A stretch of 64,000 nucleotides of DNA from an uncultured Bacteroidales bacterium (GTDB lineage: Bacteria; Bacteroidota; Bacteroidia; Bacteroidales; Paludibacteraceae). Below the pieces are notes generated by a model, which made no database searches, was not told the origin of the DNA, and saw nothing but the letters and a program-made list of their open reading frames with translations. Of this stretch, positions 1 to 7,391 are shown in pieces. Positions within the stretch are counted from its first letter, which is position 1; each line of letters begins with the position of its first letter. The stretch spans positions 1 through 64,000 of the forward strand of contig CACZEL010000007.1 of the NCBI GenBank assembly GCA_902780235.1, written 5' to 3'. A program made the position numbers and the translations under genes.

Positions 1-182
1 AAAGCGTAGCGCAAAGCGAACGTTCACATGAGCGATTTTATCGCGAATCGTACTGAGCTTTAGCGTAAGCGTCTTTAGTTATTCCTTATATATTGCTTAT
101 GTATTCCTTATTCATTCCCGGTCCCATCAGCCCTCAATACCCTTTCATTTCCCCTTCATTTTCCTTTCTTTTAGTCTTCATT

Positions 183-201
183 CTCGTGACCATCTCGCGA
201 G
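183..201. repeat. Palindromic repeat, copy 1
   Basis: CTCGTGA and TCGCGAG flank a five-base loop and pair with one G-T. About 35 bases around it match the region at 600-645, including a shared CGTCACT tail. See the second copy at 608-626. Confidence 0.5.
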
Positions 202-339
202 CATCCTGAACGTCACTTATTTTTGCTTTGCTCTTGCTCGGTCGGCTTAGTCCCGTAGTTGGACCTGGTTATTACCTAGATTTTAACTACTTATTTCCTG
301 GCTATTCTCCTTTCGTCTCCACAACTTCATCTATCTCAT

Positions 340-368
340 CACCCATTCACCCATTCACCCATTTCATT
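340..368. repeat. Micro-repeat array, CACCCATT units
   Basis: About three tandem copies of a nine-base unit close to CACCCATTC run into CATTTCATT. It lies in non-coding DNA and has the same general form as the arrays at gene junctions elsewhere in the window. Confidence 0.6.
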
Positions 369-607
369 TTTTGCGTGAAACTTTGGAACTTTGGTACTTT
401 CGACTCAATGTGCTTACTTACAGCCATTTACAAAGAATTTCCAAAGTGTCAAAGTTTCATCCGTCTCATCCATTTTACCCATTTTCAATAGCGACATCGC
501 ATCATTCTCTCCTTCTTTTGGGCTCATTTTTAAGCCTTTTTTGACTAAAACTTCCCCAAAAATTGTTGGTCAATTGTGGATAATTGTTGACCTCTTTCCC
601 TTTCATT

Positions 608-626
608 CTCGCGATCATTTCGCGAG
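608..626. repeat. Palindromic repeat, copy 2
   Basis: CTCGCGA and TCGCGAG form a perfect seven-base stem with a five-base loop. The flanks match copy 1 at 183-201. Confidence 0.5.
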
Positions 627-741
627 CATTACGGACGTCACTGTTGGGTGTTGTTCTCTTTTTTTGACTATTGATATTCATAAAAAAGCAAGACACAAGA
701 TTTCTCTCATGTCAGGCAAAATAGAAATATGTGCTAGGAGA

Positions 742-1050
742 TCAGAAGACGATCATGCTCTGTGGCATTATGCGGTGGATATATACGATGTCATCCTCAA
801 CGGAATAAAGTATAGCCATCTTCTTTCCAAAAGACACATTGCGCATTATTTGTCCATATTTTATAGACAATTCCACGTCTATTCCAGGTAATTCAGCATG
901 TTCTGATATCCACATCAAATGCTTATCCAACGATTCAAATTGACGTTTCGCTGTCAAAGGAGCAGCACATTGCTTATGGATAAAATCCTTTAATTTAGCG
1001 ATATCCGAATAAGCCTTGGATTTGTATCTAAGCGTATAGCGCATTAGCAT
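742..1050 (-). CDS. RelE/ParE-family toxin
   Basis: This 102-residue protein has the size and pattern of the RelE/ParE superfamily: an N-terminal basic helix (YKSKAYSDIAKLKDFI), a long second helix, then beta strands ending in the typical IVYIHRIMPQSM segment. Family members are mRNA interferases or gyrase poisons; which one this is cannot be told. The start overlaps the stop of the upstream 53-residue ORF by seven bases, the usual antitoxin-first order. A second in-frame ATG lies two codons downstream (1044). The unit is read leftward from a promoter at 1242-1273. It could also be an inactive relic, but the frame is intact. Confidence 0.75.
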   Translation of the reverse strand: MLMRYTLRYKSKAYSDIAKLKDFIHKQCAAPLTAKRQFESLDKHLMWISEHAELPGIDVELSIKYGQIMRNVSFGKKMAILYSVEDDIVYIHRIMPQSMIVF

Positions 1051-1205
1051 GCCTCCCGAATATCGTTCAACCCATACGCTTGACCAAGTTGTTTGGCTAA
1101 CTCGTCCATGAACTCCTCATGGGTGTAATACACCTCATGTTCATAGCTACCTATTATCGGCTCATACGATGCGCCTCTTTCTTTAACCGGTGTTGCTGCT
1201 GCCAT
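1044..1205 (-). CDS. Probable antitoxin, 53 aa
   Basis: This is a short acidic ORF directly upstream of, and overlapping, the toxin gene. I chose the ATG at 1205 because it lies downstream of the promoter (-7 box at 1242-1249); the upstream in-frame ATG at 1280 lies upstream of that promoter. The C-terminal half (HEEFMDELAKQLGQAYGLNDIREA) should form an amphipathic helix that could wrap around the toxin. No clear DNA-binding fold is visible, which is unusual for an antitoxin that represses its own operon, though 53 residues leave little room for one. The role is inferred from its position. Confidence 0.6.
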   Translation of the reverse strand: MAAATPVKERGASYEPIIGSYEHEVYYTHEEFMDELAKQLGQAYGLNDIREAC

Positions 1206-1241
1206 AATTGTCCGTTTTTGTTGTATTAACCTTTGCGACTG

Positions 1242-1273
1242 CAAAGGTACAACAATTTTCTGACATACGCAAA
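1242..1273 (-). promoter_or_regulatory. Promoter of the toxin-antitoxin pair
   Basis: Read on the minus strand, TTTG (1270-1273) is followed after 20 bases by TACCTTTG (1242-1249), the Bacteroidetes housekeeping promoter form TTTG-N20-TAnnTTTG. The antitoxin ATG is 37 bases downstream. Confidence 0.75.
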
Positions 1274-1539
1274 CATTCACGCAAAAATCTTTCTTTTTTG
1301 CCTGTTTTTTATGTAAATCAATCTGTCAAAGACCTTTTGTCTCCGTATCAAGCCCGGAGGCGGGCATTGTGGAAAAAAAGTAACATGAGAAGCATGGGGA
1401 GCGTCCGATGAACGACACAAAGGACAAAGCCATGCACAAAATAAGAATGTCAGCTTTTTTTCATAATATTTTTATATCTAGTCCGTGCGTATGTACGTAC
1501 TCGCGCGGCGCGTGTATATGTACATACCAAATTTGGGCG

Positions 1540-1571
1540 CAAAGTTACAAAAAAAAATGCATCTATGCAAA
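1540..1571 (-). promoter_or_regulatory. Orphan leftward promoter
   Basis: TTTG (1568-1571) and TAACTTTG (1540-1547) are spaced by 20 bases on the minus strand, as good a match as any in the window. No intact gene follows before the TA promoter at 1273, so it may serve a small RNA, a decayed small gene, or add to TA transcription. Confidence 0.6.
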
Positions 1572-1651
1572 TTTATTTTCATTTTTTTTATGCATATAGC
1601 CAATTTTTACACAAAAATTGTGCAATTTTTTTTCACAAAACAAAGGGGGCA

Positions 1652-1679
1652 CAAAAAAACGGAGCTCAAAGAACTCCGT
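1652..1679 (-). terminator. Terminator of maf
   Basis: On the minus strand ACGGAG pairs with CTCCGT, and the stem extends inward by three more pairs around a TTT loop. Seven T residues follow. The last codons and the stop of maf lie inside the stem. Confidence 0.8.
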
Positions 1680-2277
1680 GTGACTTAAGATACTCATAGA
1701 CCCGGTGAACCGGGAAGCCCATGACGTTGAAATACGATCCCTTCATCTCGGTACAAGCTATATACCCGATCCATTCCTGCACGCCATAGGCGCCGGCTTT
1801 GTCAAAGGGTTTGTACTTGTCGATATAATAGCGGATCTCGGCGTCCGTTAACTCGGCGAATGTGACGTCCGTCTTATCGACAATCGTCGATAAAACGAGA
1901 CTTTGGCTGTTAGCTATTGGCTGTTGGCTTTTTTCTGCAAACGTCACTGCGGTATAGACCTGATGGGTTTTGCCGCTGAGGGCGCAGAGCATGGCGAAGG
2001 CGTCGTCGGCATCATGGGGCTTGCCGAGCATCTGACCGTCCAGCCAAACGATGGTGTCTGCCGTGATAAGGAGTTGGTTGGGCAGTAGTTTTGTCTCATA
2101 CGCGCGCGCTTTCGCACGCGAAATATAATAAGGAATGTCCCCGCCCTGCAGTTCAGCAGGATAGGTCTCATCGGCATCGATGTTGATAGCCGTAAACGGC
2201 AGGTCAAGACCTGCCATTAACTCTCTTCTACGAGGACTCTGTGAGCCCAAAATTATTTGACATTGGCTGTTAGCCAT
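1666..2277 (-). CDS. maf: Maf-type nucleotide pyrophosphatase
   Basis: Maf proteins hydrolyse non-canonical or modified nucleoside triphosphates (for example dTTP/UTP or modified UTP) to monophosphates in the cytosol. The N-terminal LGSQSPRRREL matches the conserved SxSPRR motif, and LITADTIVWLDGQMLGKP carries the catalytic Asp and the GKP element; KAGAYGVQEW is the conserved third block. At 203 residues it is about ten longer than usual. The extra residues are the peptide SQQPIANSQS near residue 118, encoded by a dispersed micro-repeat (1903-1934). A second copy (2263-2293) spans the start codon and gives the N-terminus MANSQ. It is the last gene of the parC operon and ends in a terminator. 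Substrate preference is not predicted. Confidence 0.93.
   Translation of the reverse strand: MANSQCQIILGSQSPRRRELMAGLDLPFTAINIDADETYPAELQGGDIPYYISRAKARAYETKLLPNQLLITADTIVWLDGQMLGKPHDADDAFAMLCALSGKTHQVYTAVTFAEKSQQPIANSQSLVLSTIVDKTDVTFAELTDAEIRYYIDKYKPFDKAGAYGVQEWIGYIACTEMKGSYFNVMGFPVHRVYEYLKSHGVL
1903..1934. repeat. Micro-repeat, ANSQ family, inside maf
   Basis: TTGGCTGTTAGC is followed by TATTGGCTGTTGGC and T residues. Read in the maf frame it encodes the QQPIANSQ peptide. It is in a loop that Maf relatives lack. Confidence 0.8.
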
Positions 2278-2293
2278 TAGCTGTTAGCTTTTA
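2263..2293. repeat. Micro-repeat, ANSQ family, over the maf start
   Basis: TTGGCTGTTAGCCATTAGC and a further TGTTAGCTTTT span the maf start codon (2275-2277) and the gap to parC. The maf N-terminus MANSQ is therefore repeat-derived. Confidence 0.8.
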
Positions 2294-4972
2294 GAACAAA
2301 TCCAATTGAGTGTCTTTGGGCTTCTCGATGGTCATTTTGACGCCGTCGATGTCGATGGAGGTAGCTTTCGTGGTTTCCGTAGTTTCCGAGACTTCGGCGG
2401 ACTCTTCAGCGGATTCCTCTAATCCACTAACCCCCTCATCCTCGAGACCCTCTTCCTCTAGGGTTTCTCCCGTTTCATCGGGAGACACCTCAGGCTCAGG
2501 AGGAGCGGGTGTTATATCTTCGATAGAAGCGACCTCGAGGGTCGTGACACGTTTGCCTTTCGCACGAGCGGACTTATCGTCGATGAACTCTTCCATAAGG
2601 ATGTCCAGCGGTTCGCGGTTCTCATCCTTGAAGAGCACGCGGAAGGTCGCTTCTGCGCGATCGGAGAGCACCGCAATGCGCGAGTCTTTGTCATCGCCCA
2701 AGAAGGACTGTAACTTCGCCTGTGCGTCGTCCAGTTTGAAGCGTTTGCCGTAGTAGTATTTGAGTTCGCCGTTCCATTGGATGAGACTCCAGATCTTTGC
2801 CGGATCGAGTTTCTCAATCCGCAGGATATTATCCTCAAAATGGGCTGTCGGATCGAACGAAGTGGTATAATACGTTCCATCGTTCTGAATGACGAGGATA
2901 CGATCTTCGTCGAAGAACTCACCGAGATAGACGCCGTGTTCGTCGTAGTTGACGCGGAGTACGTCGGCATCAAACCAAACCTTACGGCCTCCGAGGGTGG
3001 AGTGACCTTTCTTGCTGAGGGTAATGGACTTGACGTCGAATTTCGTCAGCACGTTTCCTCGTGCCGTACGGGACTTAACCGCTAACTCGGACAGATCCTT
3101 GAAGACCTCGAGTTTCTTCAGATGCAGGGCGGGCTTGAGGGTTACTTTGATCGTCTCTGCTTCGCCGTTGGGGTTGGCGGTGAAATAGACGATCTTCGAT
3201 CCGGGCTTACCTTGCGTCAGGTCGTACTCCTTATCGCGCGTTACGCCGGTGACGTTGAAGCGCTTCATGAAGTAGATACCCTTCTTGCCGTCCCGATAAA
3301 CGACATTATAGACCGTGCGTTCGTCACCGCGGTGGAAGATAGCGATATGCTGAATGTCCGTGCCGATAAAGAGTTTCTCGGCAACCTTAACGACCTTGTA
3401 TTTACCGTCTTTATGGAAGACGATGAGTTCGTCCATGTCGGAGCAGTTGAAGAGGAACTCATCTTTCTTGAGACCTGTGCCGACAAAGCCTTCGTCCCAA
3501 TTGATATAGAGTTTCTCGTTGTTCTCCACCACCGCTTTGAGGTTGATCGCGCCGAAGTTACGCACCTCGGTACGACGCGGATAGGCCTCGCCGTATTTCT
3601 TCTTGAGCATCTCAAACCACGCGATCGTGTAGTCGGTCAGATGGTTGAGGTTCTTGATGCAGGCTTTGATCTTCTTCTCCAGATCCTTCATCAGTTCGTC
3701 CGCCTTCTTGGAGTCGAACTTGGTGATACGGATCATTCGGATCTCGAACAGTTTCTCGATGTCCTCCGGCCGAACCTCACGAATGAGTTGCGGTTTGAAC
3801 GGCGTCAGCGCCTCATCCACGAACTCGATGAGTTTTTCTTTGTTCGGCGCGTTCTCGTAGCCTTCCTGCTTATAGATTCGGTTCTCAATGAAGATCTTCT
3901 CCAGCGAAGTGTAGAAGTATTTCTCTTCGAGTTCGCCTTTCTCGATCTCGAGTTCCCATTTGAGCAGCGCCTTCGTGTTGTCGCAGGACAGCTTGAGCAG
4001 GTTGCTGACCGAAGTGAAGATCGGTTTCTTGTCCTGCACGACACAGCAGTTCGGCGAAATATTCACCTCGCAATCCGTGAAGGCATAGAGGGCATCGATC
4101 GCTTTGTCGGAAGACGAACCGGGCGCCAGTTGCACGACGATACGTGCCGACTCGGCGGTGAAGTCATCGACCTTGCGGATCTTGATCTTACCTTTCTGGT
4201 TCGCCTTGATGATGGTCTCGATGATCTTGGAGGTCGTCGTACCAAACGGAATCTCCGTGATGACGAGCGTCTTGTTGTCATCGGTCTTGGTGATACGCGC
4301 ACGTATCTTCACTGACCCTCCGCGCTCACCGTCATTGTATTTGGTGACGTCAATGACACCGCCCGTAGGGAAATCGGGATAGAGCGCGAACTCTTCGTTA
4401 CGCAGATAAGCGAGCGAAGCGTCACAGAGCTCGTTGAAGTTATGCGGCAGGATCTTCGAGTTGAGTCCAACCGCGATACCTTCTACGCCTTGCGCCAACA
4501 GAAGCGGGAACTTAACCGGCAGATGAATCGGCTCGTTCTTACGTCCGTCGTAGGACTTCATCCACTCCGTTGTCTTGGCATTGAAAACCGTCTCAAGCGC
4601 GAACTTGGAGAGTCTCGCCTCAATATAACGCGGAGCAGCAGCGCCATCACCGGTAAGGATATTTCCCCAGTTTCCCTGACAGTCAATCAGCAGATCTTTC
4701 TGACCCAGTTGCACGAGTGCGTCACCGATCGAAGCATCACCGTGCGGGTGATACTGCATGGTCTGACCGACAATGTTCGCTACCTTGTTGAACTTACCGT
4801 CATCGACACACTTCATCGCGTGCAGAATACGGCGTTGCACAGGTTTCAAACCATCCTCGATCGCTGGGACAGCACGTTCGAGTATCACATACGAAGCATA
4901 GTCCAGAAACCAGTCCTGGTACATGCCTGTCAAATGATACTTCACTGCATCATTGAATCCGCCTTGAGCCAT
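2291..4972 (-). CDS. parC: DNA topoisomerase IV subunit A
   Basis: ParC is the DNA-cutting and rejoining subunit of topoisomerase IV, which decatenates daughter chromosomes with ParE. The 893-residue length suits Bacteroidetes ParC. The breakage-reunion domain starts near residue 20; the catalytic Tyr is about residue 116 in AAPRYIEARL. The quinolone-pocket helix reads HPHGDASIGDALV, with Ala at the usual Ser position (GyrA Ser83) and Asp kept at the GyrA Asp87 position. A long coiled coil (EKGELEEKYFYTSLEKIF and after) and a C-terminal DNA-wrapping domain follow, ending in an acidic tail (about 830-875) and a short TQLDLF end. parE is not in the window. Transcription is with the small membrane protein upstream. 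Confidence 0.95.
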   Translation of the reverse strand: MAQGGFNDAVKYHLTGMYQDWFLDYASYVILERAVPAIEDGLKPVQRRILHAMKCVDDGKFNKVANIVGQTMQYHPHGDASIGDALVQLGQKDLLIDCQGNWGNILTGDGAAAPRYIEARLSKFALETVFNAKTTEWMKSYDGRKNEPIHLPVKFPLLLAQGVEGIAVGLNSKILPHNFNELCDASLAYLRNEEFALYPDFPTGGVIDVTKYNDGERGGSVKIRARITKTDDNKTLVITEIPFGTTTSKIIETIIKANQKGKIKIRKVDDFTAESARIVVQLAPGSSSDKAIDALYAFTDCEVNISPNCCVVQDKKPIFTSVSNLLKLSCDNTKALLKWELEIEKGELEEKYFYTSLEKIFIENRIYKQEGYENAPNKEKLIEFVDEALTPFKPQLIREVRPEDIEKLFEIRMIRITKFDSKKADELMKDLEKKIKACIKNLNHLTDYTIAWFEMLKKKYGEAYPRRTEVRNFGAINLKAVVENNEKLYINWDEGFVGTGLKKDEFLFNCSDMDELIVFHKDGKYKVVKVAEKLFIGTDIQHIAIFHRGDERTVYNVVYRDGKKGIYFMKRFNVTGVTRDKEYDLTQGKPGSKIVYFTANPNGEAETIKVTLKPALHLKKLEVFKDLSELAVKSRTARGNVLTKFDVKSITLSKKGHSTLGGRKVWFDADVLRVNYDEHGVYLGEFFDEDRILVIQNDGTYYTTSFDPTAHFEDNILRIEKLDPAKIWSLIQWNGELKYYYGKRFKLDDAQAKLQSFLGDDKDSRIAVLSDRAEATFRVLFKDENREPLDILMEEFIDDKSARAKGKRVTTLEVASIEDITPAPPEPEVSPDETGETLEEEGLEDEGVSGLEESAEESAEVSETTETTKATSIDIDGVKMTIEKPKDTQLDLF

Positions 4973-4978
4973 TCGTTA

Positions 4979-5143
4979 TCAGCCTTTCCTGTTGATACGA
5001 ATATAAACGATGATACCTGCTAACTCGAGAAGCATTGCCACGATCAGCAATGCGTTATTGGCTACTGCCCATTTGTAAACGGTGAGGCAGATGAAACCCA
5101 TCAAAAGGAGAATCACTCCAAAATACTTCCTGATACTACTCAT
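4979..5143 (-). CDS. Small membrane protein, 54 aa
   Basis: This ORF starts 29 bases past the -7 box at 5172-5179 and ends six bases before parC. The protein (MSSIRKYFGVILLLMGFICL and on) has two predicted membrane helices at about residues 9-23 and 30-48 and a basic tail (IRINRKG). Similar tiny two-helix proteins are common in Bacteroidales, with no known role. The good promoter, clean start and tight spacing with parC support it as a real gene. Co-transcription with parC is inferred. Confidence 0.7.
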   Translation of the reverse strand: MSSIRKYFGVILLLMGFICLTVYKWAVANNALLIVAMLLELAGIIVYIRINRKG

Positions 5144-5171
5144 TTTCTTTGTGCTTAATTAATTTGCGCTG

Positions 5172-5203
5172 CAAATTTACTGCTTTTTTTTGGAATATGC
5201 AAG
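5172..5203 (-). promoter_or_regulatory. Promoter of the parC-maf unit
   Basis: On the minus strand CTTG (5200-5203), 20 bases, then TAAATTTG (5172-5179). It lies between dprA and the small membrane gene and gives parC and maf a start independent of dprA. Confidence 0.7.
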
Positions 5204-5226
5204 TTTTCTTGAATTTTTCTTCTTTT

Positions 5227-6309
5227 TTATCGCACAAATCGATAAATTCCGCCCGGAAGGGAGCGAATGAGACCTTGCAACTCGAGTTCCATGAGGTCGG
5301 AAGAGACTTCTCCGTAGGGTCGCTCGGTCTCCATGACGAGCAGATTGATATGCATGCCTTCTTCGGCTTCCTGCAGTTTTTGCAGCAGTTCTTGCTGAGG
5401 CTCAGAGAGGCCGTCGGCCAATAGACCGACCATAGTCGTTTGAAGGGTTTGAGATGGTTTGAGGTCGTTGGAGGTTTGCCACTGCATGGCCGCAATAAGG
5501 TCGTCGGCGCAAGTGATCAGAGCCGCTTTGTTGGCGCGTATAAGGGCGTTGCAACCGCCGGCAGAGAGGTCGGTAGGACGACCGGGGAATGCGAACAGAT
5601 CCCGACTGTAATCGCTTGCCATGCGCGCGGTGATCAGACTACCGCCTTTATCTTTGGATTCGACGACCACGACAGCATCAGCCAGACCGGCGACGATACG
5701 ATTCCGTTGCACGAAATTCTGTGCGACAGGTTCCGTTCCCGAAGGGAACTCGGTCAGCAAACCGCCCTTTTCGAGCGAAGCCACCGCTTCCGGGCGATGC
5801 TGCACCGGATAGATCCGATCGAGTCCGTGAGCGGGCACGATGATCGTCGGTACGCCGTATTGGATAGCCGCTCTATGCGCCGCGATGTCAATGCCGTAAG
5901 CGCCTCCGCTGACGATAGTGAGCGAGTCGAGCCGTTCGTGCAGATCCCGCACGAGGGCTTCGGTGAGTTCCTTACCGCGTTGCGAAGCCTGACGCGTACC
6001 GACGATGGAGACGATATGACCCTCCGAAGGATGAAGGTTCCCCTTGCCGTACAGGATCATCGGTTTGTCGGGGCACTGACGCAGACGATAAGGATAGTCT
6101 TCATCGGCCAGCGTCCAGACGCGTATCCCATGCGCATGGATCCAATCCAACTCTTTCTTCGCGCGATCGAGACAAACGGCTTTGTCGGGTTCGTCTATCG
6201 CCGACCATGCCTCCTCCGCCGAACCGTAATGTCCGAGGAGGGAGAGCGCTTTCCGCAAACGGTTGCGATAAAGCAGACTTAACGCGATGTCATAAAGAGG
6301 ATTTGTCAT
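5227..6309 (-). CDS. dprA: DNA-processing protein DprA
   Basis: DprA binds incoming single-stranded DNA during natural transformation and loads RecA. I chose the ATG at 6309, which gives MTNPLYDIALSLLYRNRL, a normal DprA start, and a 360-residue protein; the longer frame runs into the upstream gene. The Rossmann domain shows VSIVGTRQAS, VSGGAYGIDIAAHRAA and FAFPGRPTD. The C-terminal winged-helix-like domain follows (about 300-360). The linker LKPSQTLQTTM near residue 290 is encoded by a GTTTGAAGG micro-repeat. The start overlaps the stop of the upstream VanZ-like gene in ATGA, so the two are translationally coupled. Confidence 0.93.
   Translation of the reverse strand: MTNPLYDIALSLLYRNRLRKALSLLGHYGSAEEAWSAIDEPDKAVCLDRAKKELDWIHAHGIRVWTLADEDYPYRLRQCPDKPMILYGKGNLHPSEGHIVSIVGTRQASQRGKELTEALVRDLHERLDSLTIVSGGAYGIDIAAHRAAIQYGVPTIIVPAHGLDRIYPVQHRPEAVASLEKGGLLTEFPSGTEPVAQNFVQRNRIVAGLADAVVVVESKDKGGSLITARMASDYSRDLFAFPGRPTDLSAGGCNALIRANKAALITCADDLIAAMQWQTSNDLKPSQTLQTTMVGLLADGLSEPQQELLQKLQEAEEGMHINLLVMETERPYGEVSSDLMELELQGLIRSLPGGIYRFVR
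5438..5470. repeat. Micro-repeat, GTTTGAAGG family, inside dprA
   Basis: Degenerate GTTTGAAGG/GTTTGAGAT units read in frame as a LKPSQTLQT linker. The same family lies in the GGGP synthase at 21546-21572, where it gives KPSNLQT. Confidence 0.6.
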
Positions 6310-6671
6310 TTTTTGTCGAGATGTCGAGACCTCGAGATCTCGAATAGTAACACGATCATCGTTCCTACGAACGCTCCCAAGAAGTCGGCAAGGAGATCTG
6401 CCATTTCGCCTGAACGAGTGAGCGTGCAGAAACGTTGAAGGATTTCCATTAGAGCACCGTACGCCGTTACGCCGCAGATGATATAAGTTGAAAGGTGAAA
6501 ATTGAAAGTTGAAAGCTTGCGCAGCGGTAGTGCCCATGTTACTGCCAGAAGGGCGTACATGGCGCCATGAAGGAGTTTGTCATTGAGCGATACGGAGGGC
6601 ATGTGGGGGCTCTCCGTAAGGCTCATGATAGCGATACCTACCGTCAAGAGAACGGCAGGTAGAAAAGCCAT
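6306..6671 (-). CDS. VanZ-like membrane protein
   Basis: This 121-residue protein matches the small VanZ-like family: SLNDKLLHGAMYALLAVTWA (helix with the conserved K-x-x-H), then a second helix, and EMADLLADFLGAFVGTMIVLLF (the D-x-x-x-D-x-x-G type block and last helix). I use the ATG at 6671 because it begins MAFLPAVLLTVGIAIM, a first membrane helix, and avoids a long overlap with upp. The loop RKLSTFNFHLSTY is encoded by a TTGAAAGGTGAAA micro-repeat (6486-6516). Family function is unclear outside teicoplanin resistance. It lies between upp and dprA in one operon. Confidence 0.75.
   Translation of the reverse strand: MAFLPAVLLTVGIAIMSLTESPHMPSVSLNDKLLHGAMYALLAVTWALPLRKLSTFNFHLSTYIICGVTAYGALMEILQRFCTLTRSGEMADLLADFLGAFVGTMIVLLFEISRSRHLDKK
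6486..6516. repeat. Micro-repeat, GTGAAAG family, inside the VanZ-like gene
   Basis: GTTGAAAGGTGAAA and ATTGAAAGTTGAAAG run in tandem with a period of 8-10 bases. In the gene frame this reads STFNFHLST. The transporter at 16777 has a near-identical STFTFHLST. Confidence 0.8.
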
Positions 6672-6681
6672 ATGGGATCTG

Positions 6682-7356
6682 TTAAGAACGATCGGACAGG
6701 TGTACTTTGATACCGTAACAGAGGTCGCCTGCATCGCCGAGACCGGGCACGATATATTTCTTATCGTTGAGGATCGGATCCACCGCCGCGCACCAAAGGG
6801 TTACATCCTCGCTGTCGTTGAGGGCATTGCGCATGTACTCAATGGATTTCGGTGTTGCGATCGCGCAGCAGAGGTGCGCATGTTTGGGTTTACCATGACG
6901 AAGCAGCGCGAGGTAACCCACCTCCATCGACATGCCGGTCGCCAACATGGGATCAGCCACGATGAGGGTTTTGCCTTCGATGGAAGGCGCTGCCATGTAC
7001 TCGGCAACGATCTCCAATTCGCCTTTGTCGTTCACACGACGATAAGCGCTCAAGAAAGCGTTCTCGGCTTTGTCGAAAATATTGAGGAATCCCTGATGCA
7101 GCGGAAGACCGGCACGCAGGATGGTCGCCAGCACGATATTATCGGAGATCGTGTTCACAGGCGCGATACCCAGCGGCGTCTGTACGTTCGTCAACTGATA
7201 GTCGAGGGTCTTACTCAGTTCAACGGCCATGAACTCACCGATACGCTCGATGTTACGGCGGAAACGAAGACGGTCTTTCTGGATCTCTACGTCACGTATC
7301 TCGCTCAAGTATTGGTTGAGCACGCTGTTGTGCTCGGAGAGGTTGATGACATTCAT
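6682..7356 (-). CDS. upp: Uracil phosphoribosyltransferase
   Basis: Upp joins uracil to PRPP to give UMP (pyrimidine salvage, cytosol). The PRPP loop reads LIVADPMLATGMSMEVG (about residues 129-145), and the uracil-binding C-terminal block reads IVPGLGDAGDLCYG. TILRAGLPLHQG is the conserved flexible-loop lead-in. The length of 224 is slightly above the family norm of about 210. Upstream, an AATTAATGAATTACTGAATTAG micro-repeat separates it from the coiled-coil gene; it is read with that gene from the promoter at 8077-8108. Confidence 0.95.
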   Translation of the reverse strand: MNVINLSEHNSVLNQYLSEIRDVEIQKDRLRFRRNIERIGEFMAVELSKTLDYQLTNVQTPLGIAPVNTISDNIVLATILRAGLPLHQGFLNIFDKAENAFLSAYRRVNDKGELEIVAEYMAAPSIEGKTLIVADPMLATGMSMEVGYLALLRHGKPKHAHLCCAIATPKSIEYMRNALNDSEDVTLWCAAVDPILNDKKYIVPGLGDAGDLCYGIKVHLSDRS

Positions 7357-7388
7357 CGAATTAATGAATTACTGAATTAGTGAGTTAG
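7357..7388. repeat. Micro-repeat before upp
   Basis: Degenerate GAATTAATGAATTACTGAATTAGTGAG units with a period near 9-10 fill the 35-base gap between the coiled-coil gene and upp. Confidence 0.6.
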
Positions 7389-7391
7389 GGG

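Larger units (their letters stand above)
1..741. other. Gene-poor leftmost region
   Basis: No convincing gene is seen. The reading frames here are short, low in complexity and without a recognisable domain. The region holds period-9 tracts (for example repeated CACCCATT at 340-368, and ATTCCTTAT-like units near 78-116) and two copies of a palindromic element (183-201 and 608-626) followed by a similar GACGTCACT-like tail. On the minus strand the second copy could encode an AREMIARMK-like peptide. This could be the remnant of a decayed gene, but nothing proves it. Confidence 0.5.
1206..1651. other. Intergenic region between the TA pair and maf
   Basis: This 446-base stretch holds the TA promoter (1242-1273), a second leftward promoter (1540-1571) with no clear gene behind it, and a GC-rich palindromic patch near 1499-1515. 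Behind the second promoter, on the minus strand, an ATG followed by seven A residues leads to a signal-peptide-like sequence only if one base is added. The remainder is AT-rich. Confidence 0.5.

Noticed and set aside
340..368. Possible CRISPR array from tandem units
   Set aside because: Units are 9 bases, without spacers, and no cas genes are present. The same holds for 15042-15136.
228..891. Plus-strand frames of 87 and 166 residues in the left end
   Set aside because: They are low in complexity, lack domains, and run through the repeats and opposite the toxin gene.
742..1205. Toxin-antitoxin pair as part of a larger defence island
   Set aside because: The neighbours on both sides are housekeeping genes or empty DNA; no defence domains are seen.
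3122..4315. Long plus-strand frame of 397 residues opposite parC
   Set aside because: It is the antisense shadow of parC, with repetitive Leu/Asp/Val content and no domain. Similar long shadows lie opposite the glycogen, phosphorylase and fumarase genes.
2291..4972. Quinolone-resistance change in ParC (Ala at the GyrA Ser83 position)
   Set aside because: GDASIGDA is, as far as I recall, the normal state in Bacteroidales ParC, so it is not evidence of acquired resistance.
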